Origin: Streptomyces sp. 135
GTDB taxonomy: Bacteria; Actinomycetota; Actinomycetes; Streptomycetales; Streptomycetaceae
Assembly (NCBI RefSeq): GCF_020026305.1
Contig: NZ_CP075691.1
Location: 1,674,001-1,738,000, forward strand
Length of the DNA stretch: 64,000 nt
Reading direction: 5' to 3'
Below, piece after piece: positions 17,286 to 26,022 of the stretch. The notes under the pieces are model-generated. The model had not been told where the DNA came from and did not search any database. It saw nothing but the letters and a program-made list of their open reading frames with translations. Position numbers and translations under genes: made by a program. Numbering within the stretch: position 1 is the stretch's first letter; each line of letters starts with the position of its first letter.

Positions 17286-17920
17286 CGTACGACGAGCGGA
17301 CCACCACCCGCGAGCCCACCCGCGGCTTCACCGGCCGCGCCCGCGCCGCCGACCGCGACCCGCGCCTGCCGCCGGGCCAATACGACGCGCGCGACGGTTG
17401 GCCCGTCCTGTCGGCCGAGGTGACGCCGCACCTGGCCGCCGCCGACTGGACGTTCCGCGTGGACGGCCTCGTGGCGGCCCCGCACACCTGGAGCTGGGAC
17501 GAGGCGCACGCGCTGCCCGGCTCCGAGTACCGAGGCGACATCCACTGCGTGACCAGCTGGTCCAAGTTCGGGGTGCGCTTCGGCGGGGTGAGCCTGGACA
17601 CCTTCCTGGCCGCCGCCCGCCCGCTGCCCGGCGCCACGCACGTCGTCGCGTACTCCCACACCGGTTACACCACCAGCCTGCCGCTGAGCGACGTCAGCGA
17701 CGGCAAGGCGTGGATCGTCTGGGAGTACGGGGACGAGCCGCTGCCCGCCGAGCACGGCGGCCCGGCCCGGCTGATCGTCCCCCACCTCTACTTCTGGAAG
17801 AGCGCCAAGTGGATCGCGGGGCTGCGCCTCCTGGACCGCGACGAGCCGGGCTTCTGGGAGCAGAACGGCTATCACCACCGGGGCGACCCGTGGGCCGAGG
17901 AGCGCTACGCAGGTGACTGA
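17282..17920 (+). CDS. Small molybdopterin-dependent oxidoreductase (sulfite-oxidase fold)
   Basis: A 212-residue cytoplasmic protein with the sulfite-oxidase-type Moco domain only; no dimerisation domain or Tat signal is present. The molybdenum-ligating Cys is in GDIHCVTSWSKFGVRFGGV near residue 85. The family segments YTTSLPLSDV, GEPLP-like GDEPLPAEHGGPARLIVP and the ending FWKSAKWIAGL follow. Relatives include sulfoxide reductases (MsrP/YedY) and sulfite oxidases. It overlaps mtaD-like upstream by 4 bp and a flavin reductase downstream by 8 bp, so they probably form a two-component redox pair. Substrate unknown. Confidence 0.82.
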   Translation: MTYDERTTTREPTRGFTGRARAADRDPRLPPGQYDARDGWPVLSAEVTPHLAAADWTFRVDGLVAAPHTWSWDEAHALPGSEYRGDIHCVTSWSKFGVRFGGVSLDTFLAAARPLPGATHVVAYSHTGYTTSLPLSDVSDGKAWIVWEYGDEPLPAEHGGPARLIVPHLYFWKSAKWIAGLRLLDRDEPGFWEQNGYHHRGDPWAEERYAGD

Positions 17921-18668
17921 GAACTCGCAGGGCACCTTCGTGCCGCCGACGCGCTTCGCCGTGCCCGGCCGGATCGCCGTGAGCAACCGCGCCGCCGCCC
18001 TGTGGCAGCGGGCGCTGATCACGGAGATCCGCCGGGAGACGGCGGCCGTCTCGACGTTCCGCCTCAAGGCCCCCGACTGGCAGGGGCACCTGCCGGGCCA
18101 GCACCTGATGCTGCGGCTCACGGCCGCGGACGGCTATGTCGCCCAGCGGCACTACTCGATCGCCTCCGCGCCCGACGGCAGCGGCGAGATCGAGCTGACC
18201 CTCGACCATGTGCCGGGCGGCGAGGTGTCGGGGCATCTGCACACCGTCGCGCGGGTCGGCGACACGGTCGAGGTGCGCGGGCCGCTGTCCGGCTTCTTCG
18301 CGTGGCCGGGCGACCGCCCCGCGCTGCTGCTCGGCGCCGGGTCGGGCGTGGTCCCGCTGATGTCGATGATCCGCCACCACCGCCTCGCGGGTCTCACCGT
18401 GCCGCTGCGGCTGATCGTCTCCGCGCGCACGCCCGAGGACCTGATCTACGCCGACGAGTACGCGGACGAGACCAGCGTCGTGCTGACCCGCACCGAAGGC
18501 CGGTTGAACGCCGGCCACCTGGCGCCCTTCCTCGGCGGAGCGCGGCGGCCCGAGGGCGGCTGGGAGGCGTACGTCTGCGGCTCCAACGGGTTCGCGGAGC
18601 ACGCCTCTCGGCTCCTGGTGGAGGGCGGCCAGCCGGTGGACCGGATCAGGATCGAACGCTTCGGCTGA
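17913..18668 (+). CDS. FAD/NAD(P)-dependent oxidoreductase (ferredoxin-reductase fold)
   Basis: A 251-residue electron-transfer flavoprotein. The FAD domain has GQHLMLRLTAADGYVAQRHY with the RHYSIAS FAD motif near residue 78. The nucleotide domain begins LLLGAGSGVVPLMSMIRHH near 139 and ends with CGSNGFAEHASRLL near 225. No iron-sulfur cysteine cluster is present. The GTG start at 17913 lies within the end of the molybdoenzyme gene, so it is very likely the reductase that supplies or withdraws electrons from that enzyme. It is the last gene of the import operon. Confidence 0.85.
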   Translation: MTENSQGTFVPPTRFAVPGRIAVSNRAAALWQRALITEIRRETAAVSTFRLKAPDWQGHLPGQHLMLRLTAADGYVAQRHYSIASAPDGSGEIELTLDHVPGGEVSGHLHTVARVGDTVEVRGPLSGFFAWPGDRPALLLGAGSGVVPLMSMIRHHRLAGLTVPLRLIVSARTPEDLIYADEYADETSVVLTRTEGRLNAGHLAPFLGGARRPEGGWEAYVCGSNGFAEHASRLLVEGGQPVDRIRIERFG

Positions 18669-18687
18669 AGCCGCGCAGCGCAGGGGA

Positions 18688-18712
18688 CATAATCAGCTCG
18701 CACATCGGATGT
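18688..18712 (+). promoter_or_regulatory. Promoter and operator-like palindrome before the FadR-type gene
   Basis: CATAAT at 18688-18693 is a good -10 candidate. ACATC-G-GATGT at 18702-18712 is a perfect 11-bp palindrome about where transcription would start, 34 bp before the ATG. That suggests autoregulation by the FadR-type protein. No matching copy was found at the 9998-10010 repeat. Confidence 0.4.
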
Positions 18713-18746
18713 CTGTTGGTTCTCTGATTCCTGAGGCGAGGTCCCC

Positions 18747-19418
18747 ATGGCTGTCACCGACGAGGCCATCGAGAAGATCAAGGGCATGATCGTCTCCGGC
18801 GCGCTGCGCCCCGGCGACCGGCTGCCCAAGGAGAGTGAACTCGCCGCCGACCTCGGCCTCTCCCGCAACTCCCTGCGCGAGGCGGTCCGCGCGCTGTCGC
18901 TGATCCGCATCCTCGATGTGCGCCAGGGCGACGGCACATACGTGACGAGTCTGGACCCCCAACTCCTCCTGGAGGCGTTGAGTTTCGTCGTCGACTTCCA
19001 CCGCGACGACACGGTCCTGGAGTTCCTCGCCGTACGCCGCATCCTGGAACCGGCGGCCACCGCGATGGCCTGCGCCCGCATCAGCGAGGCGGAACTGGAC
19101 GCGCTGACCCAGCAGTTGGACGAGCTGGGGGCCGCCCCGTCCGTGGAGGAGCTGGTCGCCTGCGACCTGGAGTTCCACCGCGGCATCGTCCAGTCGTCGG
19201 GGAACTCCGTGCTGTGCTCCCTGCTGGACGGCCTCTCCGGGCCCACCACCCGGGCCCGCATCTGGCGCGGCCTGACCCAGGAGGACGCCGTCAGCCGCAC
19301 GCTGCACGAGCACCGCGCGATCCTCACGGCGCTGCGCGACCGCGACGCGGAGGCGGCCAGGTCGTGGGCGACGGTGCACATCGCGAGTGTGGAGCAGTGG
19401 CTGCGTTCCACGCTGTGA
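18747..19418 (+). CDS. FadR-subfamily GntR transcriptional regulator
   Basis: A 223-residue regulator. Residues about 1-70 are the GntR winged helix (IVSGALRPGDRLPKESELAA, LGLSRNSLREAVRALSL). Residues about 85-215 are the all-helical FCD ligand domain with its metal-type Asp/His set (CDLEFHRGIVQSSGN, HEHRAILTALRDRDAE). It stands alone after the import/salvage operon with its own palindromic promoter, and is a plausible local controller of that block. FCD regulators usually sense small carboxylates, so a nucleoside ligand would be unusual. Confidence 0.87.
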   Translation: MAVTDEAIEKIKGMIVSGALRPGDRLPKESELAADLGLSRNSLREAVRALSLIRILDVRQGDGTYVTSLDPQLLLEALSFVVDFHRDDTVLEFLAVRRILEPAATAMACARISEAELDALTQQLDELGAAPSVEELVACDLEFHRGIVQSSGNSVLCSLLDGLSGPTTRARIWRGLTQEDAVSRTLHEHRAILTALRDRDAEAARSWATVHIASVEQWLRSTL

Positions 19419-19577
19419 CGGTGGTACCGGCCCGCGTGAACCTGCCGTTTCCCGCCGTTTCCCGCCGCCGAGGGTGGGCAGTGATCACGCATTCCCCCGA
19501 CCGAGGGGGCTGCTGGGGGCCCCTTCGGACGCCGTAAGGTTGGGGCGTACGCAAGGGAACATCGGAAGGAGGCCTGG

Positions 19578-20642
19578 GTGATCGAGCTCGAGGGGGTTCC
19601 CGAGCTGGTCGACCCGGTCATGGTGGCCGCGTTCGAGGGCTGGAACGACGCCGGCGACGCCGCCTCCGCCGCGGTCGCGCACCTCGACAAGGAGTGGAAG
19701 GGCGAGGTGTTCGCGGCGCTGGACGCCGAGGACTACTACGACTTCCAGGTCAACCGCCCGACCGTCTGGCTCGACGACGGGGTACGCAAGATCACATGGC
19801 CGACGACCCGGCTCTCGGTGGTCCGCGTCGGCGGCGACAAGCCGCGCGACCTCGTCCTGGTCCGCGGGATCGAGCCGTCCATGCGCTGGCGGTCGTTCTG
19901 CAACGAGATCCTCGGCTTCGCGCACGAACTGGGCGTCGAGCTGGTGGTGATCATGGGGGCGCTGCTCGGCGACACCCCGCACACCCGCCCGGTCCCGGTC
20001 AGCGGTGTGACGTCCGACGCCGACCTGGCGCGCACCATGGACCTGGAGGAGACGAAGTACGAGGGTCCGACGGGCATCGTCGGCATCCTTCAGGAGGCGT
20101 GCACGCACGCGGGCGTCCCGGCGGTCAGCCTCTGGGCGGCCGTCCCGCACTACGTCTCGCAGCCGCCGAACCCGAAGGCGACGCTCGCGCTCCTCAACCG
20201 CCTGGAGGACCTGATCGGCCTGCGCATCCCGCTGGGTGAGCTGGCCGAGGACGCGCGGGCCTGGCAGCTCGGCGTGGACCAGCTGGCCGCCGAGGACAGC
20301 GAGGTCGCCGAGTACGTCCAGTCGCTGGAGGAGGCGCGGGACACCGCCGAGCTCCCGGAGGCCTCGGGCGAGGCCATCGCCCGGGAGTTCGAGCGCTATC
20401 TGCGGCGCCGCGACGGCGGCGGCGAGGGCGGCGGGACGTTCTCCCGCGACACCCCGCCGAGCGACCGCACCCGCCCCCCGAAGCCCAAGCCCACCCAGCG
20501 GCCCGGACAGGACGCGGAGGGGCCGGTGGCCGAAGGACCCGTGGCGGAGGGGCCGGTCGCGGAGGGTGAGAGCGAGGGCGACGGCGAGAGCCCCTCGGAT
20601 GCCGAGGGTTCCTCGGATTCCTCGGATTCCTCGGACGACTGA
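19578..20642 (+). CDS. parJ: PAC2-family protein ParJ
   Basis: In S. coelicolor ParJ (SCO1662) binds ParA and disfavours its polymerisation during sporulation chromosome segregation. The 354-residue protein has a PAC2 domain over about residues 1-270 (VAAFEGWNDAGDAASAAV near 16, DFQVNRPTVWL, RGIEPSMRWRSFCNEI). An acidic tail follows, containing three EGPVA units and a Ser/Asp run. The GTG at 19578 follows AGGAGG. The neighbour mshC, adjacent in S. coelicolor as I recall, is here separated by a glycosidase gene. The name rests on family and position. Confidence 0.85.
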   Translation: MIELEGVPELVDPVMVAAFEGWNDAGDAASAAVAHLDKEWKGEVFAALDAEDYYDFQVNRPTVWLDDGVRKITWPTTRLSVVRVGGDKPRDLVLVRGIEPSMRWRSFCNEILGFAHELGVELVVIMGALLGDTPHTRPVPVSGVTSDADLARTMDLEETKYEGPTGIVGILQEACTHAGVPAVSLWAAVPHYVSQPPNPKATLALLNRLEDLIGLRIPLGELAEDARAWQLGVDQLAAEDSEVAEYVQSLEEARDTAELPEASGEAIAREFERYLRRRDGGGEGGGTFSRDTPPSDRTRPPKPKPTQRPGQDAEGPVAEGPVAEGPVAEGESEGDGESPSDAEGSSDSSDSSDD

Positions 20643-20662
20643 GAGATTCCGCCGGTCGGCAC

Positions 20663-20690
20663 GGGGCGGAGGGACTGCTCCCTCCGCCCC
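20663..20690. terminator. Bidirectional terminator between parJ and the GH31 gene
   Basis: A perfect 12-bp stem (GGGGCGGAGGGA, 20663-20674, with TCCCTCCGCCCC, 20679-20690) closes a CTGC loop. It lies between two converging stop codons and would serve both strands. Confidence 0.85.
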
Positions 20691-20703
20691 TGTCACCCAC
20701 TTC

Positions 20704-23700
20704 CTACCCGCAGCTGAACCTGGCCGCCGCCCAGTCCGCGTGGTCCCCGCTCTTGGAGCCGTTGGTGTCCCGCACCTTGAGCTCCACATGCCGGGCGCCG
20801 CGCACGTCGACGTCGACCGGCACGGTCGCCGAGGCGCCCGTCACCTTCGGCGAGGTCCACAGCACCTTGCCGTCGGCCTCGACGGAGAAGGCCACCTCCC
20901 CGTAGCCGTTGATCTCGTCGTCGATGCCCACGTCGGCGGTGAACTTCGTGCAGCGCCCGCCCGGATAGACCTCGATGACGGAGTCCGCGTGCGTGCCGAT
21001 CCCCTTCTCGTAGGCCTTGCCCGCGAGGGTCAGCGTCCGGCCGTCGGCGGCGCCCGACTCGCCGTTGCTGCGGTCGCGTTCGGCCGGCCCGTAGCCGTTG
21101 GTGGACTTCAGCCACACCATGTCGCTCGCCCAGGTGTCCCTGCCCGGTGCCTCGGGCATCACGCCGAGCGCGAACCGCTGCACGGCGGTGCGTTCCTGGC
21201 CCGCCGAGCGGTAGCGGGCGCTCGCGGTCAGCGGCTGCTCACCCGGCTTCGCGTCCTTGGCCGCAGTGACGGCCACCTCGACGCGGCGCGTGGTGCCCGC
21301 CGGGATCCGGTCGGCCTTCGCGGTGTCGGCGCTCCAGCCCTCGGGCACGTCGAGGGTGACCTCGACGTCGGTGGCGTCCTTCGTGCCCGCCGTGACGTCG
21401 ACGGCGACCTTGCCCGGCGTGCCCGCGCCCAGCTCCTGGCCCGCGGGCGCGCCGACGGCGGCGGCTGCTCCGGGCACGGCGCCGCCGACCGCGCTGGTGT
21501 CGTCGAGGGTCAGCGCGAAGGCGCGGTCGGTGCGCAGGGAAGCCGTCTTGACCCGCACCACACCGCCCCGGTCGTCCCGGTCGTAGAACCAGCCCCGCGC
21601 CGCCTTCTCGTACGCGGCCTCCGACGCGAGCCGCGGCAGCCCGCGCCCGTCCAGCTCCACGCGGCTCGGCGCGTCCCCGGTGTGCAGCGTGAAGGCGTAG
21701 GGCCGGGTGCTCTGCTTTCCGGCGAAGTGGCCCTTGCTCGCGCCGATCCGCACGCTCACGTCGCCCGCGCCGGAGCGGGGGGCCCGTACGTCGGCGCGCT
21801 GCGTGGCGTACTTCCCGTCGCGGTGCTGCCGGGTCACGCCGTCGTCCTCGTACAGCTCGAAGGAGGACTTCCCCTGCGGGTAGATGTCCCAGGCGAGCGG
21901 TGAGTCCGCCTTCCTGTCCTCGTAGGACCGGATGCCGCCCGGCCACATCGGCACGCTCGCGCCGCCCCTGACGAACAGCGGCAGGGTGTCGAGGGGCGCG
22001 TTGTAGCCGTCGATCGTGGTCGGCCCCTGGTAGGTGCGGCCGCTCCAGTAGTCGGTCCAGGTGCCCTTGGGGAGGTAGATGCCGTCGCGGGTGGTGGCGT
22101 CCTTGTGGACGGGGGCGACGAGGAAGTCCTCGCCGGTCAGGAACTCGTACTTGGCGGCGTCGGTCGCCGCCTTCGGGTCGTCGGGGTACTCCAGGGCCAG
22201 CGGCCGCACGGCGCCGACGCCGGTCTCGGTCGCCTCGTGGGCGTACGAGTAGAGGTAGGGCAGCAGCGATTCGTGCAGCTTGAGGTACTCGCGGTTGATG
22301 GAGGTGTAGGGCTCGCCGTACCGGAAGGGCTGCTTGTCGCTTGCGGCCCAGCCGTCCATCGTCATGGTGACGGGCAGGAACATCTTCCACTGGAGGTCGC
22401 GTACGTACGTCTTGGGGCTGCCGCCGAAGATGCCGTCGACGTCACCGGTCGTGTAGGCGAGGCCGGACATGGTGGACCCGGCGTACGTCGGGATCTGCCA
22501 GCGGATGTACTCCCAGCTGCCGCTCTGGTCGCCGGACCACTGGACCCCGCAGCGCTGGGCGCCCGACCAGCTCTCGGGGGCCCAGGTGAAGCCGCGGGCG
22601 TCGCTGTTGTCCTCGATGCCCTGGTACGCGTCCTTGCAGCCGTCCAGCGCCTTCTTGTAGCCGTCGCCGACCCAGGCGACGTCCAGCTTGGCGACGCGCT
22701 GGCCCGCCTTGACCTGCTCGGCGATCGTGTCGAGGCCGTCCTCGGTCCACAGGCCCAGCTTCATCTTGCGTTCGGCGAGTCCCTTGGAGGTCTCGGCGAG
22801 GTTCTCGTAGCCGCAGCCGTAGCCGTCGTTGACGAGCATCCAGCCGTTCGGCATGTCGTGCTCGACGTAGCCGTCGGCGACCTTGAGGGCGTCCAGGGTG
22901 TGCCTCTCGCCGCGGTTGGCGTTGTGGAGGTAGCAGTCGGCGTCGCCTATCTCCATGCCGTAGATGGGCGGCAGGAATGGTTTGCCGGTGAGCTTCGTGT
23001 ACTGGCCGATGACGTCCTTGGCCGCGTCGGAGCCGCGCCCGGCGAAGTAGTAGGCGTCGAAGCGCTGTTCCTTCGCGGTGGCGGTCACGGGCTCGGCGAA
23101 GTCGTACGTATTGGGGGAGTAGGTGTTGCGGAAGACGCCGTACCCGGCCGAGGAGAGGTAGAAGGGCACGGAGTTGGGGTGGCCGCCGTCGTTCCAGTTG
23201 TAGTCGACGGCGACCTCGACCTTCTTGCCGCGGTGCGAGGTGTTGCCGCGGCCGTTCTGCATGCCGGCGCCGTAGAACTGCTCGTCGGCGCCGCGGGCGA
23301 GGCTCTGCGTGGTGGTGTCCTTCGTCCAGGACAGGCCCTTGGTCTCGGCCCACAGGCGGGTGCCGTCGGCGCGGTACAGGGCGAAGCGCAGCGGCGACTT
23401 GTAGGCGCGCAGCGTCACCTTGGAGGTGCTGAGCTCGTAGCGGTCGCTCTTCTCGCGCCACTTGGTGTGCGGGGCGCGGCCCTGCGGCAGGACGATGTCC
23501 TTGCCCGTCGGGTCGGTGAACGTGCCGTCGGGGGCGAGTTCGAGCCGGAAGGTCTCCGGGGAGACGAAGCTGACGCGGGCCACGGCCTGGCCCGCGCTCA
23601 GGCGGTAGACGCCGCCCGCGTGATCGAAGCCGGTGACGTCCCCGACGGTGGTGGCACCGTCGTCGTCGGCCTGCGCGGGGGCGTCGCCGCCGGGCACCGC

Positions 23701-23766
23701 GAACGCCGCGAGGAGGCCCAGCAGGGCGGCGGCGACCGCCGATCTGAAGCGCGTGGGAGATCTCAT
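20704..23766 (-). CDS. Secreted GH31 glycoside hydrolase with C-terminal NPCBM domain
   Basis: A 1,020-residue exoenzyme hydrolysing alpha-glycosides. A signal peptide (residues about 1-33, ending PAQA) precedes an N-terminal beta domain. The GH31 barrel spans about 265-560, with likely nucleophile Asp362 in AKLDVAWVGDG and likely acid/base Asp413 in GVQWSGDQSGSW. The barrel is followed by beta domains, a NEW3-like segment (about 760-860) and an NPCBM carbohydrate-binding domain (about 870-1020, DMVWLKSTNGYGPAERDRS). Alpha-galactosidase, alpha-glucosidase or alpha-xylosidase cannot be told apart. It stands alone between parJ and mshC, with converging and downstream terminators, and looks inserted. 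Confidence 0.88.
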   Translation of the reverse strand: MRSPTRFRSAVAAALLGLLAAFAVPGGDAPAQADDDGATTVGDVTGFDHAGGVYRLSAGQAVARVSFVSPETFRLELAPDGTFTDPTGKDIVLPQGRAPHTKWREKSDRYELSTSKVTLRAYKSPLRFALYRADGTRLWAETKGLSWTKDTTTQSLARGADEQFYGAGMQNGRGNTSHRGKKVEVAVDYNWNDGGHPNSVPFYLSSAGYGVFRNTYSPNTYDFAEPVTATAKEQRFDAYYFAGRGSDAAKDVIGQYTKLTGKPFLPPIYGMEIGDADCYLHNANRGERHTLDALKVADGYVEHDMPNGWMLVNDGYGCGYENLAETSKGLAERKMKLGLWTEDGLDTIAEQVKAGQRVAKLDVAWVGDGYKKALDGCKDAYQGIEDNSDARGFTWAPESWSGAQRCGVQWSGDQSGSWEYIRWQIPTYAGSTMSGLAYTTGDVDGIFGGSPKTYVRDLQWKMFLPVTMTMDGWAASDKQPFRYGEPYTSINREYLKLHESLLPYLYSYAHEATETGVGAVRPLALEYPDDPKAATDAAKYEFLTGEDFLVAPVHKDATTRDGIYLPKGTWTDYWSGRTYQGPTTIDGYNAPLDTLPLFVRGGASVPMWPGGIRSYEDRKADSPLAWDIYPQGKSSFELYEDDGVTRQHRDGKYATQRADVRAPRSGAGDVSVRIGASKGHFAGKQSTRPYAFTLHTGDAPSRVELDGRGLPRLASEAAYEKAARGWFYDRDDRGGVVRVKTASLRTDRAFALTLDDTSAVGGAVPGAAAAVGAPAGQELGAGTPGKVAVDVTAGTKDATDVEVTLDVPEGWSADTAKADRIPAGTTRRVEVAVTAAKDAKPGEQPLTASARYRSAGQERTAVQRFALGVMPEAPGRDTWASDMVWLKSTNGYGPAERDRSNGESGAADGRTLTLAGKAYEKGIGTHADSVIEVYPGGRCTKFTADVGIDDEINGYGEVAFSVEADGKVLWTSPKVTGASATVPVDVDVRGARHVELKVRDTNGSKSGDHADWAAARFSCG

Positions 23767-23813
23767 GGCGGAGGTCTAGCGCGTCGACCCCCGCCGGGGC
23801 CATGGACTTTGCT

Positions 23814-23842
23814 GGGCCGCTCCTGGATTTGTGGAGCGGCCC
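23814..23842 (-). terminator. Terminator downstream of mshC
   Basis: GGGCCGCTCC (23814-23823) and GGAGCGGCCC (23833-23842) pair perfectly over 10 bp around a 9-nt loop. It lies 17 bp beyond the mshC stop on the minus strand and 48 bp upstream of the GH31 start. Confidence 0.8.
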
Positions 23843-23858
23843 ATTCAGGGGGCGGGTG

Positions 23859-25088
23859 CTACAGGGCCACGCCGAGCAGCGCGTCCACCGCACGCGATAC
23901 GACACCGGGCGCGCCCTCGTCCGTACCGCCCTCGGCGGCCTGACGGGCGGCCCAACGGTCGACGGCGGCCAGCGCGGCCGGCGCGTCGAGGTCGTTCGCG
24001 AGCGCCTCCCGCATCTCCTCGACGACCGCCTCGGCGGCGGGCCCGTCGGGGCGGGACACCGCCGCGCGCCAGCGGCCGAGCCGCTCCACGGCCTCCGTGA
24101 GGACGGCGTCGGTCCACTCCCAGTCCGCGCGGTAGTGGTGCGCGAGCAGGGCGAGGCGGATCGCCGCCGGGTCGACGCCGTCGCGCCGCAGCTTCGAGAC
24201 GAAGACGAGGTTGCCCTTGGACTTCGACATCTTCGCGCCGTCCAGGGCGACCATGCCGGCGTGGACGTACGCCTTGGCGAAGGGGTACTCGCCGGTCAGC
24301 GCCTGGGCGTGCGAGGCGCCCATCTCGTGGTGCGGGAAGGTGAGGTCGGAGCCGCCGCCCTGCACGTCGAAGCCCATCCCGAGGTGGTCCAGGGCGATGG
24401 CCACGCACTCGATGTGCCAGCCGGGCCGCCCGCGGCCCAGGGAGCCGCCGTCCCAGCTCGGCTCGCCCTCGCGGGCCGCCATCCAGAGCATCGGGTCGAG
24501 GGGGTTCTTCTTGCCGGGGCGCTCGGGGTCGCCGCCGCGCTCGGCGGAGAGCAGCTTCATGGCGGCGGCGTCGAGCCCCGACACCTCCCCGAAGTGGGGG
24601 TCGGACTCGACGGAGAAGTAGGTGTCGCCCTCCAGTTCATAGGCGGCGCCCATGTCCCGGAGGCGTTCGACGAGCGGCACGATGCCGGGTATCGCCTCGA
24701 CGGCCCCGATGTAGTGCTGCGGCGGCAGGAGCCGCAGCGCGGTCATGTCCTCGCGGAACAGAGCGGTCTCGCCCTCGGCGAGCTCGACCCAGTCCTTGCC
24801 GTCGCGGTTGGCGCGTTCCAGAAGCGGGTCGTCCACGTCGGTCACGTTCTGGACGTAGTGAACCTGCCGCTTGGTGTCGAGCCACACGCGCTGCACGAGG
24901 TCGAACGCGTTGTAGGTCGCCGCGTGACCCATGTGGGTCGCGTCGTACGGAGTGATGCCGCAGACGTAGATACGGGCGACGGGACCGGGGTCGAGGGTGA
25001 CGAGCTCACCGGTCGCGGTGTCGTGGATCCGGAGGTCGCGGCCCTTGCCAGGAAGGGCGGGGACCTCAGAAGCGGGCCAGGCATGCAT
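23859..25088 (-). CDS. mshC: Cysteine:1D-myo-inosityl 2-amino-2-deoxy-glucopyranoside ligase
   Basis: MshC joins cysteine to GlcN-Ins with ATP in mycothiol biosynthesis, the main thiol of actinomycetes. The 409-residue class I synthetase-like protein has the HIGH-type motif in [17 protein letters not shown] near residue 46. It also has zinc-site residues beginning at Cys43 (YVCGITPYD) and continuing in [10 protein letters not shown] and [12 protein letters not shown], and the KMSKS loop [11 protein letters not shown] near 288. MshC rather than CysS is supported by its length and by its place in the conserved actinobacterial operon with the SCO1664-type, DUF3090 and phosphatase genes. Confidence 0.95.
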   Translation of the reverse strand: MHAWPASEVPALPGKGRDLRIHDTATGELVTLDPGPVARIYVCGITPYDATHMGHAATYNAFDLVQRVWLDTKRQVHYVQNVTDVDDPLLERANRDGKDWVELAEGETALFREDMTALRLLPPQHYIGAVEAIPGIVPLVERLRDMGAAYELEGDTYFSVESDPHFGEVSGLDAAAMKLLSAERGGDPERPGKKNPLDPMLWMAAREGEPSWDGGSLGRGRPGWHIECVAIALDHLGMGFDVQGGGSDLTFPHHEMGASHAQALTGEYPFAKAYVHAGMVALDGAKMSKSKGNLVFVSKLRRDGVDPAAIRLALLAHHYRADWEWTDAVLTEAVERLGRWRAAVSRPDGPAAEAVVEEMREALANDLDAPAALAAVDRWAARQAAEGGTDEGAPGVVSRAVDALLGVAL

Positions 25089-25200
25089 GACCTGAGCCTA
25101 ACCGGACGGGGCGTCCGTATACGAGTGGGGATCATCGTTCGATGGCCGGACGGGCCCTCTTGTGGCGCCGCCCGGCCTGTGCAAGGCCCTGCGCGGTGCC

Positions 25201-26022
25201 TTACACCGGCGGCCAGGGGATGGCGGGCCACTCGCCCGACGGCTCGGGATGGCGGCCGGATTCCACCAGGGCGTCCACCCGCGCGCGCAGTGCGTCGGTC
25301 TCCGCCGCCGTGATGAGCCCGGCGAGCCGCTCGGCGAGGGCGGCACCCTCCTTGAGGGCGTCCCGCAGGGCCTGGAGGACCTCGACGGCCTCCTCGGTCA
25401 GCGGCTCCCCCGCCCAGCCCCACAGCAGCGTGCGCAGCTTGTCCTCGGCGTTGAAGGTGACGCCGTGGTCGATGCCGTAGAGGCGCCCTCCGGCGGCCAG
25501 CAGATGGCCGCCCTTGCGGTCACCGTTGTTGATCACGGCGTCGAGCACCGCGAGCCGCCGCAGCCGGGGGTCGTCCGCGTGCACCAGCAGCGCGGTGCGG
25601 TCCTCGTCGATCTGGGCGCGCCCGACCGCCTTCCAGCCCTCTTCCGGCTCGTCGGCGTCGACCAGGGCGAGCAGCGCCTCGTCGCCCGAGGGCTCTATCC
25701 ACAGCTGGCACATGCCCTGGCCGTAGGGCCCGTCGCGCAGCACGGTCGGCGGCACGAGGTCCCAGCCGGTGGCCCGCGACACCTCGTACGCGGCGACCTC
25801 GCGCTGGGCGAGCGTGCCGTCGGGGAAGTCCCACAGGGGACGCTCCCCGGCGACTGGTTTGTAGACGCAGGGGGCTTCCTCGCTCTCGTACGCGACCGTG
25901 CAGTAGAGCACCGCGTTCGAGGCCTCGCGGATCCGCCCGCGCACGGTCAGCTCGCCGTGCGTGAGGAGCGTGCCGGGGTCGGTGGTCACACTCCCCGCCG
26001 GTATCCGTTCTGACGCGGGCAT
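25201..26022 (-). CDS. SCO1664-family protein (PI3/4-kinase-like fold)
   Basis: A 273-residue conserved actinobacterial protein of unknown role (SCO1664 family). It has kinase-like traits seen in the family: VYKPVAGERPLWDFP near residue 53, followed by AVLDAVINNGDRKGGHLL near 160, which resembles a catalytic D-x3-NxD loop. A DFG-like IDHGVTF follows near 184. The start is the ATG at 26022, because the longer reading overlaps the next gene out of its conserved part. It overlaps the DUF3090 gene by 37 bp and shares an operon with mshC, so a link to mycothiol or redox is possible but unproven. Confidence 0.85.
   Translation of the reverse strand: MPASERIPAGSVTTDPGTLLTHGELTVRGRIREASNAVLYCTVAYESEEAPCVYKPVAGERPLWDFPDGTLAQREVAAYEVSRATGWDLVPPTVLRDGPYGQGMCQLWIEPSGDEALLALVDADEPEEGWKAVGRAQIDEDRTALLVHADDPRLRRLAVLDAVINNGDRKGGHLLAAGGRLYGIDHGVTFNAEDKLRTLLWGWAGEPLTEEAVEVLQALRDALKEGAALAERLAGLITAAETDALRARVDALVESGRHPEPSGEWPAIPWPPV

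Noticed and set aside
19494..19509. Hairpin CCCCC-GACCGA-GGGGG before parJ
   Set aside because: The 5-bp stem without a tail is expected by chance at this GC content. It may still weakly terminate the upstream gene, but was not listed.
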